Positions 34,779 to 47,704 of a DNA stretch of 64,000 bases are shown here, one piece after another (within the stretch, counting starts at the first letter, position 1; the number at the start of each line of letters is the position of its first letter). The notes beneath the pieces were generated by a model, which saw only the letters and a list, made by a program, of their open reading frames with translations, was not told the origin of the DNA and ran no database searches. Source of the stretch: Cryptomeria japonica (taxonomy: Eukaryota; Streptophyta; Pinopsida; Cupressales; Cupressaceae); assembly GCF_030272615.1 (NCBI RefSeq), contig NC_081413.1, positions 101,222,239 through 101,286,238 on the forward strand, written 5' to 3'. The position numbers were made by a program, and so were the translations under genes.

Positions 34779-36759
34779 TTTTTCCAGGGGCGTAAAGGTT
34801 TTCTATCTCATAGAACCTTTAAAATTTTTCTCTTTCCTTCCAAGATCAGATGAATTTACCTACCATTTTATGAAGACCGTTAACTACTTATGGGAATCTT
34901 CTACTTGTCGAAGAAGGAAATGTGTAGCATTGAAGAGAACAGCTGGTGCCTTTACTTTGTTATAAGCCACATCTTTTGTGGCTTGTATTTTGTCCTCATT
35001 TGGTTGATTTGATCTCGTTCCTTCATTTCTTGGTATAGCTCTCCTTAATGTTGAAAATCAACCGGTTCTTGGTGCCGTGGCAACAGCCTCACAACTGTAA
35101 TCTATTGCATCTGCAGAATTAATTTTATCATCGATCATGTGTATTTTTGACTTTTCCAAACAATTCTACATTTAGATGTGAAGATAAAATAATGAATTTT
35201 AAAATGAAAATCTGCATTAATTTCCTTCCAATTATGTAATTTCATATCTTATACGTGATCAATTATTTCTCACATTTTGTTTTTGGCAAACAAACACAGC
35301 ACATGTCAAATTACTAACAGTATTAAGACCGTGAGTCTCTGGTAGACTTGTAGAGTTGTGTCTTGAGTTGCAGCAGTGATTTTTACTGCCTCAACTTGGC
35401 TGACTCAGAAGCATTTAATTTAATCTTTTTTGTCATCAATGATAGTGCATATTTATTGTCCTTACGTATATATAGGTAACAAGCAAGAATTGGCAGATCA
35501 TTGTTAAATGATTAGCTTCATTTGGATTAAAATGTAAGTGCCGGTACTTAAAACGTTTAATTGTCTTTAAAATCTTTCCAATTTCAGCTGAGAGTGCTCC
35601 AAAAGAAACCTTAGACAAATGAGGATATGTATTGCAAATTCAGTGATATTGAAGATTCTATTTGCCCAGATCAAATTTTCTATCAAACTGCAATTTCAGA
35701 TATTTTCAATTAAATTTATGTTAAATGCTTAACAGTTTGATGCTGAAAGTAAGAACATAGGTTGATGCATATTTGTCAAATCCGGAATTTTGGTGCTGGT
35801 TACATTTGCCTGATTTGGTGGAGACTTTAAATCCCTACAACAATTTACTAAATTTTAAAAAACAAATTGGGGGCCATTTATGCCTACTATTTGGACTTCG
35901 AATCCCCAAGTGCTTGATAAATCAAAATACTGAATTAGGACGATACAATATTAAAAATATTATACAATATAAAAGTGAGGAGAGAAATTGTCGTGATAGG
36001 GCTCAAGGAATTGTAAAATTGTGCTATTGTGAAAAACTTTGGCCATCATGCTAGCATTAAAGAGGTGGAGTGGTATACCTGATCCTTGATTTATTATAGC
36101 TTGTCTTTTGATGGACGTTTCTTCATAGTAAATTCATAGGGTTTTTTTTTTTTTTTTTGGTGGGGTGGGGGGATTCATAGTTTTTTAGTCATATTGGGTT
36201 TTCTAAGGTTTTGTGCAATTTTAATGTTGGTCTAAATTGTGCTATTCAAAGTTTGTTTGTACCAATTTGACATGTTTCATTTTGCTTTGTTTTGCTCCAA
36301 AGGTTATGCATTTGACTTTAACCACCCTTTTCTAACAATTTGAGAAATTTAGCTTTGTCTAGCTAGGCGCCTAGGTTGGCGGTTGTGCGTGACCCTGTGA
36401 CTGGTAAGGGGTTTCATGCAACAGTTTCTGCGATAGATTTAGGGTTGTAACTTTTCTTGAAGGTTCATATGAGCCCTCCAAGCTTTTGCCCATGGTTGTC
36501 GTCGTTGGGGCTTATTTCTATGAGACTTGGTTGGTGGATACTCCTATTACTTTGCTTGAAGTTGCTCTTGGTTGCCCTCAGCTTCCCACTAAGGTTGTGA
36601 GACTTGTTCTTTTGTTGGTTCTAGTGGGGGTGTGTTTATTGTCGTCCCTGGTTCTAGTGATCTACCTATGTTGGTCAGTGTTTGGTTGGCTTACGTAGTT
36701 TTGCCCAAGCTACCAGGTCTGGTCTTGTTCTCTGCCAACATGTGATCCAACCTCTCTTC
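34779..36759. other. 3' flank of the esterase gene, no further feature
   Basis: AT-rich sequence with a poly-T tract followed by GGTGGGGTGGGGGG (36139-36172). The 3' UTR must begin at 34779; its end was not identified. Confidence 0.5.
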
Positions 36760-37160
36760 TATGCCAAACCATCTCTCGTGGATGTTTGTGGTGCAGAGGT
36801 TGCTAAAAATGAGGATTTCTACTTGCATAGAGGTTTGGTGTGTTTCTCCAACCTTTGGACTTCTCTTTTTGATTTGCATACTTGGGTCTTGGCTTCTTGG
36901 AAGCCCATGGTGGTTGGTACAATTGAACTCTATCCCTATGCTGCATTGCGTCTTTTTCATCTTCGAAGGATTAAAATTGGTATGCAATCAATATTAGGCT
37001 TGGGGAAACATTTTCTCTCAATCAAGGCTTGGTCTCCTTCCTTTAATTGCCACTCCAAGCCATTATGTGTGCTTGGTTTGTATCAAACTTCAGAATCTTC
37101 CCCTCTAGTTTTGGGAGGATTTTGGTTGATATTGACATCTCCTAACCCCTTCATGGTGAT
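36760..37160 (+). pseudogene. Degraded DUF4283-like fragment (LINE ORF1 type)
   Basis: Across two frames with stops the sequence reads RGLVCFSNLWTSLFDLHTWV, then WKPMVVGTIELYPYAALRLF, then further on IKLQNLPL, stop, FWEDFG. The order of a DLHTW segment, a hydrophobic strand and a (W)IKLxNLPLxFW motif is that of the DUF4283 domain found in plant LINE ORF1 proteins and related mobile elements. No reverse transcriptase was found downstream. Confidence 0.45.
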
Positions 37161-39952
37161 GTAGTTTTGATGGTAGGAGAGAGGCCTTAGATGCAACCAT
37201 TGGATTATGGCCTCCCCTTTAGATGCCATCACAACTTCGTTACTAGTCACAACTCTAAATTGCACTCTTTCACATTGGAAAGGTTTTGCCTCTTGGTGGA
37301 AGAATGAAACTGAAGATCATTTGATCGTTGAGGTTTTTCCCTCTTCAAAGGATAACTCTTCATTGAACTTTGATGTGTGTCTTGATGCTGACATGGCCTC
37401 GACATGCCCTACTACTCTTGTTGTGTTTCCTCTTGGTTAGTGTTTAAAAGCTCCAACTATAGGTACTCTTGTTACATGCATGATTCTTGCTGTTTCAGTT
37501 GTTTCTTCTTTGATCCAGTCTTCTCCTATGGTTGAGACTATCTTTCGATTGGATCTATTGTCCCTCGTACGATGGTTGTTGATTCCCCAGTGGGGGAATC
37601 ATTGCTTATTTCCCATGATAATGGGGTCCAATAGGATAGTATCACTTGTATTGTGGTTTGTAGGAGGAAAGGTTCTTCTCCTCTTTCTATTTCATGTGTT
37701 ACGAAAGAGAAGTCTCTAGTTTAGGGTTGAGAGCCTTGTTTCTCATTAGTTCTTTGCTACAATCAAAAGCTTTCTAGTTTCTAGTTCGTTGTTTCTCCCA
37801 ATCTCACGGCTTGTGGGATTCATCTTATTTGCCTCAATGGCTGAACTATAATGGGTCTGGGCCCTTATCGTGCTTATCTAATCAAAACAGTTTGAGATTT
37901 TAAATGGGTCCCCTAGGAGTGAAAGAATGCAAAAATCTGTATGAAGTTTTAAGTCCAGGTTGTTTTTGGGGTTTGCCTCAATGTATTGTGTTTATCAACC
38001 TTTTGAAGTTTAAGGGTTTCCCATACCCTCATGTCTTCACTATCACCTTAGACTCCTTGATCTTGACAACCTTTTGAGTATTTGCTAAATTTTTTTTTGT
38101 GTTTTAACATGCCAAACTTTTGGATCCCTCCATCCCTACAAAGCTTGTCACCCTTGGCATATCTTCCCCTAAATTCAACACCTTGCCTTTTACCACTAAG
38201 TCCCTCATCCAAGTTTTGGATTTGCCCCATTATTGATACCTTCATTTAATAAGCTTTATCTTGATGCATCATGATGATATTATATTGATGCCATGTTGAT
38301 GTCATGTTGATGCTAGCAGTTCGTTCATATGACATAATGTTGATGTCATCAATCAATCATATTTTTAGACTTCCTCACCTTTCCATCCCTTATGGTGTCC
38401 ATTTTATTGCATCTCCGCTCTTCAAACCCCAATCCATGTCCCCCAAAATTTTCTAAATCCTTCAAAGTAAAGACTTTTGACCATTCTTTATTTGGTTTTC
38501 CCTTTCCTCCAAACTTTGAAAGCCTAAAACTTCATTGCTACTTTAACATCTTTGGAGTTGGACTTTTGGTTTTTTCTTATTCAAGTAATCCTTTGTATTT
38601 AATCGTGAAAGTTCAAATTTTTGCCAATTTCCTCTATACAACTTGTCAGAGTTGAGACTTTTGACCTCCTCTTAATTTAGTGCCAAGTTAATTTGAGCCC
38701 CAATCTTGATTTCTTTGAAGTCTTTCTTTTGTTTGAGTTCCCCTATCGACCTTCCCCTTTCCCCCTCCCTTCTAGCATGTCTTCGATATTTTTATAGTTG
38801 GCATATAATACAAGTTTTCTCGAGCCTCCAACAATTTGGAACTCTCACCATTTTTTTGTTGTAGCTCCTACCTACCCTCTTGAATGACCCAAAGCTTCAT
38901 TAATGGCTTGATTTGACCTTGCATTTACCAAAGTTAATGTTTGTGCACAAATGATTATGTGGGTTTGCACAAATTCCAAGGAAATATTCATCCCTCATGC
39001 TCATATGCTAGTTATGATTATTGTAGACCATGACAATTAACATGTCATCAAGAAAGATACCATGCAACCATTTCCACATGACTTCCAAACAAACTATCTT
39101 CTAACTTAGTCCTTCTCACATAATCATCTTACAAATCAACATGAAATATAATAACACATGCACATTTACAACAAAGAATACAAGAAAGACACCAATTAAA
39201 AGGAACATATTATTGAAGACCATATGTGAAAAATAGGTAAACAAATCATAAGAACATAAGTCAATAAGATACAACTCAAAGCATAAGGATACAACATAAA
39301 ACTTCCACAAATATCTCAAGCAATTATAGTATCCATTTCCCAATCAAGTAGTCTAAAATTGACTTGCAAAAGGTTGATAATAAACTATATGTCACAAGAA
39401 CATGCTATCTCTTTGGGTAATATTAGAAAGAATCTCTAGGAGCAAACTATAAATTTAGTGCCATAGATCTACCAATTCATAGTGATGTATTGCATATGTA
39501 AATATAGATTTTTCCAATATAATGCTTGCAAAAATAACACCAATGAGAGCATTATGAGTTGGGTATGCCATGCAATGAGACTATAATGAGAAGAGCAATT
39601 TCCATTCTCCAACCATACAAAATATTGGCGACAATGACATCCTAGGTTCTCAAGATATCAAACAAGTAATGTAATTAGGTGCAAGGGTAGCAAATAGAGT
39701 AAGCTTCAACTCATGCTCATACACTTACAACTAGTACATACAAAACCACGTACTCATACTTAAGTGTAGTAGTATAGATTGAGTTCACAACTAGGCTCTC
39801 ACTCATTAACATTTAGTATACAAGTTACCATTCATCTTTGACTCACATACTTATGTTTAATAGAAGCACATAATTGAGTTCCCATTATGTTTATGTTCTC
39901 ACAAAAGTTTGCACCCTTGTCTGAGCTATTAACCTAGACAACCTTGTGAAAC
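37161..39952. other. Long non-coding stretch
   Basis: No supported gene. A short minisatellite of TTGATGCCATG or TTGATGTCATG words lies at about 38290-38350. The rest is AT-rich and probably decayed mobile-element DNA. Confidence 0.45.
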
Positions 39953-42900
39953 ATGAAAACAACTTCCAAGTGTGGGACCTTGCATTGTGAGGTTGAATCT
40001 CCAGAGAAGGTCGACTTCCTCTATGATCAAGGTGCAATGTTAAACAAACCCAACACTTTAAAACCTACTTCTAAACCTATTCTAATGACTTGCATAGGAA
40101 AAGGAAGAGGGAATACTGAAAATGAAAGAGGTGATGCAAGACCAATATGGAGATCATATCATGCAACTCAATTCCAACAAGTTGCCTAAAGATTTAGTCA
40201 CCTTGGAAGGTATCTTCAATTCAAATGACCAAGCCAAGAACAAAGGTATGAACGCAACTGCAAAGAAGGGTGATTACAAGCCAATCAACGTTACTAATGG
40301 AAGGCTACTCAACTTGGAAAGGTATGTTCCAAAATTGAACAAGAGACCTTTGTCAATCTTTGTCAAGAATATGATGATGTAGTTGCTTGGACATATGAAG
40401 ATTTAAAGAATTTGACCCTAGATTAACCTAAAAAATTATAGAGTTAGATCCTAATGCAAAACCTTCAGACAAAAACAAAGGCCTATAAACCCCAAGATAG
40501 AGCCCTTAATGAGGACGAGTTAACTAATCTTATAGAGGCTAATATAATTTTTCCCATTAAACATTCCTCACGAGTAGCCATTCTTGTTCTTGTTAAAAAG
40601 AAAAATGGGGAAATAAGATTATGTCTAGATTTTAGGGATCTCGATAGGACCTCCCTTAATGATCACAATCCCCTTCCCTCCAAGGAACAAATTCTATCAA
40701 AAGTTAGTGACTTTGAAAGATTTTCATTCTTGGTTGGGTATTTAGGTTATAATCAGATTTTAGTCCAAGAATCAAACCAATATAAGATTGCATTTACTAC
40801 TAAATGGGGCACTTATGTCTATTGTAAAATGCCATTTGGGGTAAGTAATGTATATCTTGATGATGCAACTGTTTATTCAAAGCATGTAGTTGATCATTTT
40901 GATTATCTTGAACAAGTGTTCATGAAGTGCAAAGGGTATGGTGTGACCCTGAACCCAAACAAGTGTGTGTTTTTTACTGATCAAGGGAAGTTGTTAGGGC
41001 ACATTGTATCAAAGGATGGCCTAGCCATAGATCTAGAATAGGTGGAAGTTGTTCTTTCTCTTCCCCTCCCTAGTCACAAAAAAGGATTGTAAAGTTTCCG
41101 TGGTAGGATCAACTTTGTGAGAAGGATCATTCCCAACCTCACTGCTATTGTAAAACCTCTCACAACCATGTTGAAGAAGAATTTGGTTTTGAATTGGACC
41201 AAGGAAGGAAAGGCTAGCTTTAAAGAGATCAAGCAAGCAATTGCTCAGGCTCTTACTCTTGTCAATCCTAATTATGAAAAGGATTTTATCCTCTATACCC
41301 TAGGAGGAGAGTCAAGCATCTCAGTTGTCCTGACACAATCAAATAAAGATAATTTAGAGCAGCCGATTTATTTCTTCAGTGAAAGGTTAAAGGACTATGA
41401 TCTTAAGTATATCTATGTAGAGAAACAAGTCCTTATTGTTATTGGGCATTGAAGAATTTTAGATACACGTTGTCTAACAATAGAATCCAACTATTAGTTC
41501 CACATGCTAATATAAATGATTTCCTTTTGAATAAGGATATCAATGAAAAGAGAGCTAGATGGATAACCAAAGTCATGGAATATGACATTAACATCAGAAT
41601 CACCAAGCTTGTAAGAGGCAAGTGCCCTTGTGAGAAATTTGTTTAATATTTTAAAACTAATTCAAAGGCTACCCTTGTGTTACAAGAATAGGATCAACAA
41701 GCTAGTAATGATCTGATCAGTTGGATCAATGACATGACTACGATCTTTAGAGAGGGTAAATATCCTCAAGGTCTAAAGAAGACATTTCAGGTTGCAATCC
41801 ATTCCTTATGTTTTGGTGGATGACATATTTTTTAGGAAAGATTCTAATGGAGTCTTACTAAGATGCATAAATGAAGATTAGGTTAGTAGACTACTAGAAG
41901 AGTTTCATGATGGACATTCAGGTGACCACTTCTCTGCAAGGACCACAACCATTAAGATAATGAGGGTAGGCTATTATCGACCGACAACTTGTTTAATGGT
42001 TGTCACAAGTGGGTGAGGAAATGCAAGAAATGTGCCTTCTTTTCAGGAAAACAAAGATTAGCTACTCTTCCCCTCCATCTTGTTCAAGCATACCAATGTT
42101 TTGCACAATGGGGTTTAGAATTTATTGGTCCCATCAACCCTCCCTCAAGTGCTAGTCATAGATGGATTTTGGCAGCCACAAATTATTTTATAAGGTGGAC
42201 GAAGGTAGTAGCATTAAAGGATGCCATAAAAAATTCAGTGTTAGAGTTCCCTAATGGAATTGTAACAAGATTTGACACCCCTTCCACCATCATATCCAAC
42301 AATGCCAAAGCATTTGTTAGAGTACAAATCAGTTCATAGGTAGTTAAGCATGGCATTTACTTGAAAACATCATCAAACTATTACTCTTAGGGAAATGGCT
42401 TCACTGACTCCTCCAACAAGAACCTCATTAGGATAATCAAAAGCACAATTGAGGACAATCAAAGGTCTTGGCATGTCAAGTTGAAGACAACCCTATGGGC
42501 TAATAGAATCACACCCAAGAGAGAAATTGGTAATTCTCCATTCATGCTGGTATATGGAAGAGAAGCAAAACATCTACTATCTTTTGAGTTGCCTATTCTT
42601 GAATTAGCACATCAACTAGAGCTAATGGAAAATGATGCAATGATAGTCAGACTAGCTAAAATAATGGAGATTGAAGAAGTAAAAAATTAGGCCATGCATA
42701 TGCTTGAGACATATTAGCAACAAGTCAAAAAGAGTTTTGACAAAAAGGCTACAAGTAGGGTCTTCGAGGAGGGTGATCTAGTCCTCAAGTGGGATGCAAA
42801 TCTAGCTTAACCAGGCAAGCACTCCAAATTTGATGCCATATGGAGTGGTCCATATGTAATCACTAGCTACAAGGAGGCCAAATCATTTCAATTATCCAAG

Positions 42901-42959
42901 CCTAATGGTGAAGTGATTCCCATTCTAGTGAATGGAATTCATCTTAAACCTTGCTTCTA
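39953..42959 (+). pseudogene. Dead Ty3/Gypsy pol: reverse transcriptase, RNase H, integrase
   Basis: Readable in order with frameshifts and stops. A linker with VTLEGIFN (about 40200). Reverse transcriptase, 40454-41040, with IRLCLDFRDLDR, TTKWGTYVYCKMPFG and YLDDATVYS. RNase H, 41117-41640, with EQPIYFFSERLKDYDLKY. Integrase, 41900-42690, with a CHKWVRKCKKC zinc-finger part and WGLEFIGPI. The end reads LVNGIHLKPCF (42957). About 20 residues are missing between MPFGVSN and the YLDD box. Acidic catalytic positions look substituted (V in SFLVGYLGYNQ; E in WGLEF; N in ISNNAKAF; D in FTDSSNKN). No LTRs were identified for it. Confidence 0.85.
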
Positions 42960-43666
42960 AGGAAGGTTTAATGATCTTGTATATAGTAGGGTAGATTCTC
43001 TTACTTTTTTAAAAGTTCTCGTGCATAGGTTACTTCTCTCTTGAGAGGTTACAATTTTGATATTTTGATTCAAGTTGCAAAAATTTTGATAGAGGAGGAA
43101 GAAGGTTCTCAATGTTGTAGTCCCGACTCTAGCCCAATGGAAAAGTAGTGAATTGATCATTTGCTTAGTAGGCAAGCATCCCCTTTGAGTTTCTAGAATT
43201 GTTGGCATTTTTATGTTACCCTTAAGTCCATTGTTCATAACTGATCTGATACTTTAGTGATGGACTAAAACCCTCTGCAAATGACCATGTTTAAAAGCCC
43301 TAAGGCTAAAACCCAAACCCTATATCCTCATGCCTTAGTCTTTTCGAGGCCTACATTTCTAATTTCCCGTTGACTTGCTTAACCAATCACATCCACTTAA
43401 GTTTATTGGCTAGAGTCCACTTTCATCATTGGTGACCATCCCTCTTTATCCTCTTACCAATTCACACTTTTGGCCTTGATATTGTTCTCACCTTGCACCC
43501 CCATAGCGGTTGGCTCCACAAACCATTTTTTCGATGGAGCCATGAGGTAGGCATTATCAATAAAAATTTTACATTCACCCCAGGCCATCACACAATGATA
43601 TCTTCCATGTAGATTATTCCCTCGGGGCCATGATGTGTTGACCCTTCAACTCCCCATTCAATATGT
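42960..43666. other. No recognisable feature
   Basis: Sequence between the dead Gypsy pol and the first LTR of the minus-strand Gypsy cluster. It may include the 3' untranslated part of the pol element. Confidence 0.45.
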
Positions 43667-44491
43667 TGATGCAACCATAACCGGTAAAAACCTCAAAGAG
43701 AATCAACCAACTTATGTAGCAAGAGAAACCCAAAAAAAGTAGCAAGAAAACATAAGAAGATTATATAAATAGATCATATTAATGCCTTAGAACTTTCGGC
43801 AATCATCCGACAATCATCATATAATCATCAAAGAACATCTAATAATTAACCGGTTACATGCATGCTATCAGCCAGATAAAATCCAATCCGAGACTCTAAG
43901 AATCAACCATATCACAAAATGCGAATCTCAATCCTTATTCTAAATTCTACTTTCTCTGCCCCTACAAATGATTACATAACACCATATTTATACCCACCAG
44001 AACATATCCAGGTCGGCCTCATAAGATTATAGTTACCAATGCAGGAAAATGAAACGTCTAATTAGGTCGGCCCTAAGAATTAAAGAAATCTTTTCGAAAA
44101 ATAACAACCAAGAGATGCGGTTCAGTAGGAAGGTTGACCACACACCAAAGAACATCGAACAAGACCCAAGATAGATCCTCTCGCCAAGAATCGCGTAGAT
44201 AATGAAGGAAAACCAACCGGTAAGCACAAGAACTGTCCTGGAACCCAGAAACAGTTAACTGGAAGCGATGAATGACCGAAAAAGAACCCAAATGAACCAA
44301 AAATATGGAATTAAGCACTCAAACCAACCAAGAAACCAAAAATAAGATCTCCCACGAAAAGAAAGCAACTACCGGTACCAACTGGTAAGAACACAAAAAA
44401 ACAGCATAAAGAACTAGGCAAGAACAAAGCTGAAAGGAAATAATTTTGGTTGATGTAAGATTGCTCATCGACCGGGGATGCTTCTGCATCA
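43667..44491 (-). repeat. LTR, copy 1 (3' LTR of the gag-protease Gypsy)
   Basis: Starts TGATGCAACC and ends TTCTGCATCA on the + strand, so the ends are inverted TGATGCA/TGCATCA. It is homologous over its length to 53451-54150 and 55265-56078 (shared words AGAGAATCAACC, GGTCGGCC, ACAACCAAGAGATG). TATTTATACCC near 43985 may be the antisense TATA region. Confidence 0.8.
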
Positions 44492-44529
44492 AGAAACCCA
44501 GGTAGAAAAAGATGTTCCATGAGAGGCAA

Positions 44530-46034
44530 CTCATGAACATCTAAAAGGATTAAGAAAAAAGATCCCATGCTCATTTCTAATACAAACATCTTCCTTATCT
44601 GCCAACCTCTATTTTAGCTCCTCTGGTGCCTCAATCGGCTTCTCTAACCTTTGACCCTTTTGGTTTCTCTTCCTTTGCTTCATATCTGCACATTGTCTCT
44701 ATTTACTATTCTCTTTCTTTTGGAACTCTGATTTGGTTCTGCCACAAGACTTCATCTGGTTTGTCACCATAAGCTCTTTGTCATCTGGTTCCATCTGTCC
44801 ATCAGGCTCAACTGTTAGATCCTTCTACAAACTCATGTCAGACTCAACTGTCAGATCCTTTTGCAAACTCATGTCAGCCTCCGATATAACCTCTGCAACT
44901 GGTTCTATCAGATCTTTCTTTAGACCCTCCGGTATAACCTCTGCAACCGGTTCTATTAGATCTTTCTGCAAAGCTTCTGGTATAACCTCTGCCACTGGTT
45001 TCTCAGTACTGCACCTTTTTTCAGGACTCAGATTCTTCACCTCCTTCTCTTTATCCTTAAAAAAAAATCAATGTGAAATTTTGCCCTTCCTTTTCAATAA
45101 TGACTAGGTTTCTTCTACAGTCATATTTATAGCTCCTCTATCATACTGCCAAGGTTTTCCCAACAAGACATGACAAGCACTCATAGATACAACATCACAC
45201 AAAACCTCATCTCTAAAAGACCCAATATTGAAATTCAACAAACACTGCTCCTTTATCTCTATCTTTTGATCATCTTGCAACCAACTTACCTCGTAAGGAC
45301 AAGGATGCTCAAGCCTCTTCAATCCAAGCTTCACAACCATCTCCTCAGATACCAAATTGTCAGTACTTCCACTATCTACAATAACCTTGCAACACTTACC
45401 ACCTGATTTACACACAGTTCGGAAAAGACTCTTCCTCTGGGTAGATCCAATATCCTTTCTTCTGAACATAAGGGATTCTCCTTGCTCCGAAGCATAGTCA
45501 AGTCTGGTACCTTCACCTTCTGGTTCCTCATTTTCCACACAACTTCTTGCTATTCCTTGCTTACATTCATAGAATTTATGCTTGGTTTCTCCACACTTGT
45601 AACATTTTCTAGGAAACTCTCTACCGGTACTGCTGCTACCTTTCATCTGTGGCTGGTGCTCCAGTTCTTTATTCCACTTAAGTATTGATTCATCTTCCTC
45701 ATCCGGTTTCTTCATATTGTCACTCACCAGTTCCTTGAATTTCTCCTTCCCTCTATTCGATTGTCTTCTTCTCATCTTCTCCTTAGACTTCAAAGCATAC
45801 TGGTAAGCTTCTTCAACTGTGGAAACCTTCAACATACTCATCTCATCTTGAATGTTAAAAGCAAGTCCATTTATGTACCTCGCCAACTTTTCTCTGTCCA
45901 GATCTAATCACCACCTTGTAGAATTCCCCAGTCTATTCCTTCACAATCATGTTTCTCTATTTCAGGTTTTGCAACTTCTTCAACAACTCCAATTCATAGT
46001 CTCTCGGTATGAACTTGGCCTTCAATCTTGCAAC
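44530..46034 (-). pseudogene. Gypsy gag C-terminal part, zinc knuckle, protease and tail
   Basis: Read on the minus strand. Gag segment KFIPRDYELELLKKLQNL (from 46030), then ARYINGLAFNIQDEMS, knuckle CYKCGETKHKFYEC (CX2CX4HX4C), retropepsin motif VIVDSGSTDNLVS and the LLGKPWQYDRG signature. The 260-codon frame stops at 45104. A tail with repeats of EPVAEVIPEGLKKDLI continues in another frame (44825-45040), the shift lying near an A-run at 45059. The end reads NPFRCS then stop near 44535. The same tail occurs at 56118-56340 and 63769-63999. The gag N-terminus lies at 52845-53295, separated by the nested insertion. Confidence 0.8.
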
Positions 46035-46763
46035 TGTTAGGGTTCCCACAGATACTGAGAGGGGGGGCGGGGGTGAATCAGTATCTGACCGGTATTAAAA
46101 TTTTCTTAAAATCATGCAGAACATAAAGTAACAGTGTACCGGTATGCAAGAATTAATGTAATAAACAGAATAAAAAACATCCACATGAAAAGAACACCAT
46201 AACACAAGATGTTTAACAAGGAAACCCGGTGTGGGAAAAACCTCAGTGGGATTTGTGACCCACAATATTCACTTATTGGTCAATAAGAGAATATTACTTA
46301 CAATAGGGGCCTGCACATGTAGGAAGGCCAATTGCCTAGAGCACACTGCTCAGTGAGAAGTCACACTGACTTACAATGAGGATTATGCTAATCCAATATT
46401 CTGTACTGCTTTATAATAGCATCTTCAATGCCAGATTCAGTACCGGTTCTTGCTCTGTTCTTTACATATACCCTTGACCTATAATTCGCACATTAGGTCT
46501 GTCTAATAATTTTTTTTATGCTCGCTTACCTATCCCTACAAATGTCTACAATGATCTCCTTTATATACAAGAGTCATTTTACAATTTGCCAAGTCGGCTT
46601 ACAATAATAAACAAAATATTACATATCAAAAATCCTGTCAACCTCTATGCCGGTATACATCTTTTCTTCTATGCCGGTGTCGGTGCCGGTGTAAAGTGGT
46701 TTTGTTGATGCCGGTGCACTGTTTTGCTTGAATAATGCTTTGCCAGTAGAATGTCTTGCCAGT

Positions 46764-47648
46764 TGTAAGGAAGTTAAGTAGCGGAAACAACTTCCTACAC
46801 TAACCTTGAGAGGAGGGTAATGCAAATTTTTTTTGGATCATTACAACAGTTACAGAAAATAGAAATAGATATAATAGCATTCATACCACAACACAATGAT
46901 TTACGTGGGGAAAACCCTTTCGGGAGAAAAACCCCACCCTCCAAAAGCAGCTCAATATTTTATTCAGCAATAAAAAACAGATTACAAAATACTTGCAGAG
47001 CAAGCTCTTCGCAGGAGTACCATTAATCAGAGATTCAGAGGCAACTCAATAGCCATAAGACTCTTACACACAACCTCTATCTCACACACCTCATAAATAG
47101 GAGATACAATACAAGAAACCGTCAAACGGTATTACAAAACCATGGGCTAAAACCACCCAATAAGGTGTAGCCGACCTTATCTCCCTTCTATGACATGTTA
47201 AAGCACACATCAACACGTGTCGCTCCCTTTTACAGCTCATTTATGTATCCGATACAAATTATTTTTCCTATTTCAGGAGTACAAACTTCCGAAGGCCATA
47301 ACTTGAGAACCGGGTGTCCGATTGACGAACCGTTTGAAGCGCCGGAAAGCTCGTGAAGTGCTCTATCACCTCATAACCCGCTTCACCGGTTACGGCCACT
47401 TTTCAGGGCGTTTCGGAGCCTCTAAAGTCCCCAAAATTAAGTTTAAACATTTTATTGCACCCCTCCAAGACGAAAACTTTAATATCTTCAAAACTAGCTG
47501 TGACCTTGCGACGAAACTTTACCGGAATGCTTATCTAGCCAACCAGAAGCTTCAGGGAGAGTTTCGCACCATTTCGTGCTCAAATGAAAACTTACTATAA
47601 ATAGTAACCTCACATAAATGCAAGGTTGAGACACCATTTTTTCCAACA
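46764..47648 (-). repeat. 3' LTR of the Copia element
   Basis: 885 bp. Starts TGTAAGGAAG and ends TTCCAACA on the + strand. Carries GTGGGGAAAACCCTTTCGGG and GAGAAAAACCCCACCC near 46915-46940, the family's version of the conserved LTR block. Confidence 0.95.
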
Positions 47649-47704
47649 AATCTCCCACTTGTCGAACACCTTGCATGAGCGGAAGGGAATGTCAACACAA
47701 TGAA

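Noticed and set aside
34768-34965. ORF overlapping the end of the esterase gene
   Set aside because: It is in another frame from the terminal exon, which ends cleanly at 34778, and shows no motif.
44733-45107. Plus-strand ORF with repeats of SIRSFCKASGITSATG type
   Set aside because: It is the antisense of the acidic repeat tail of the minus-strand gag-protease polyprotein.
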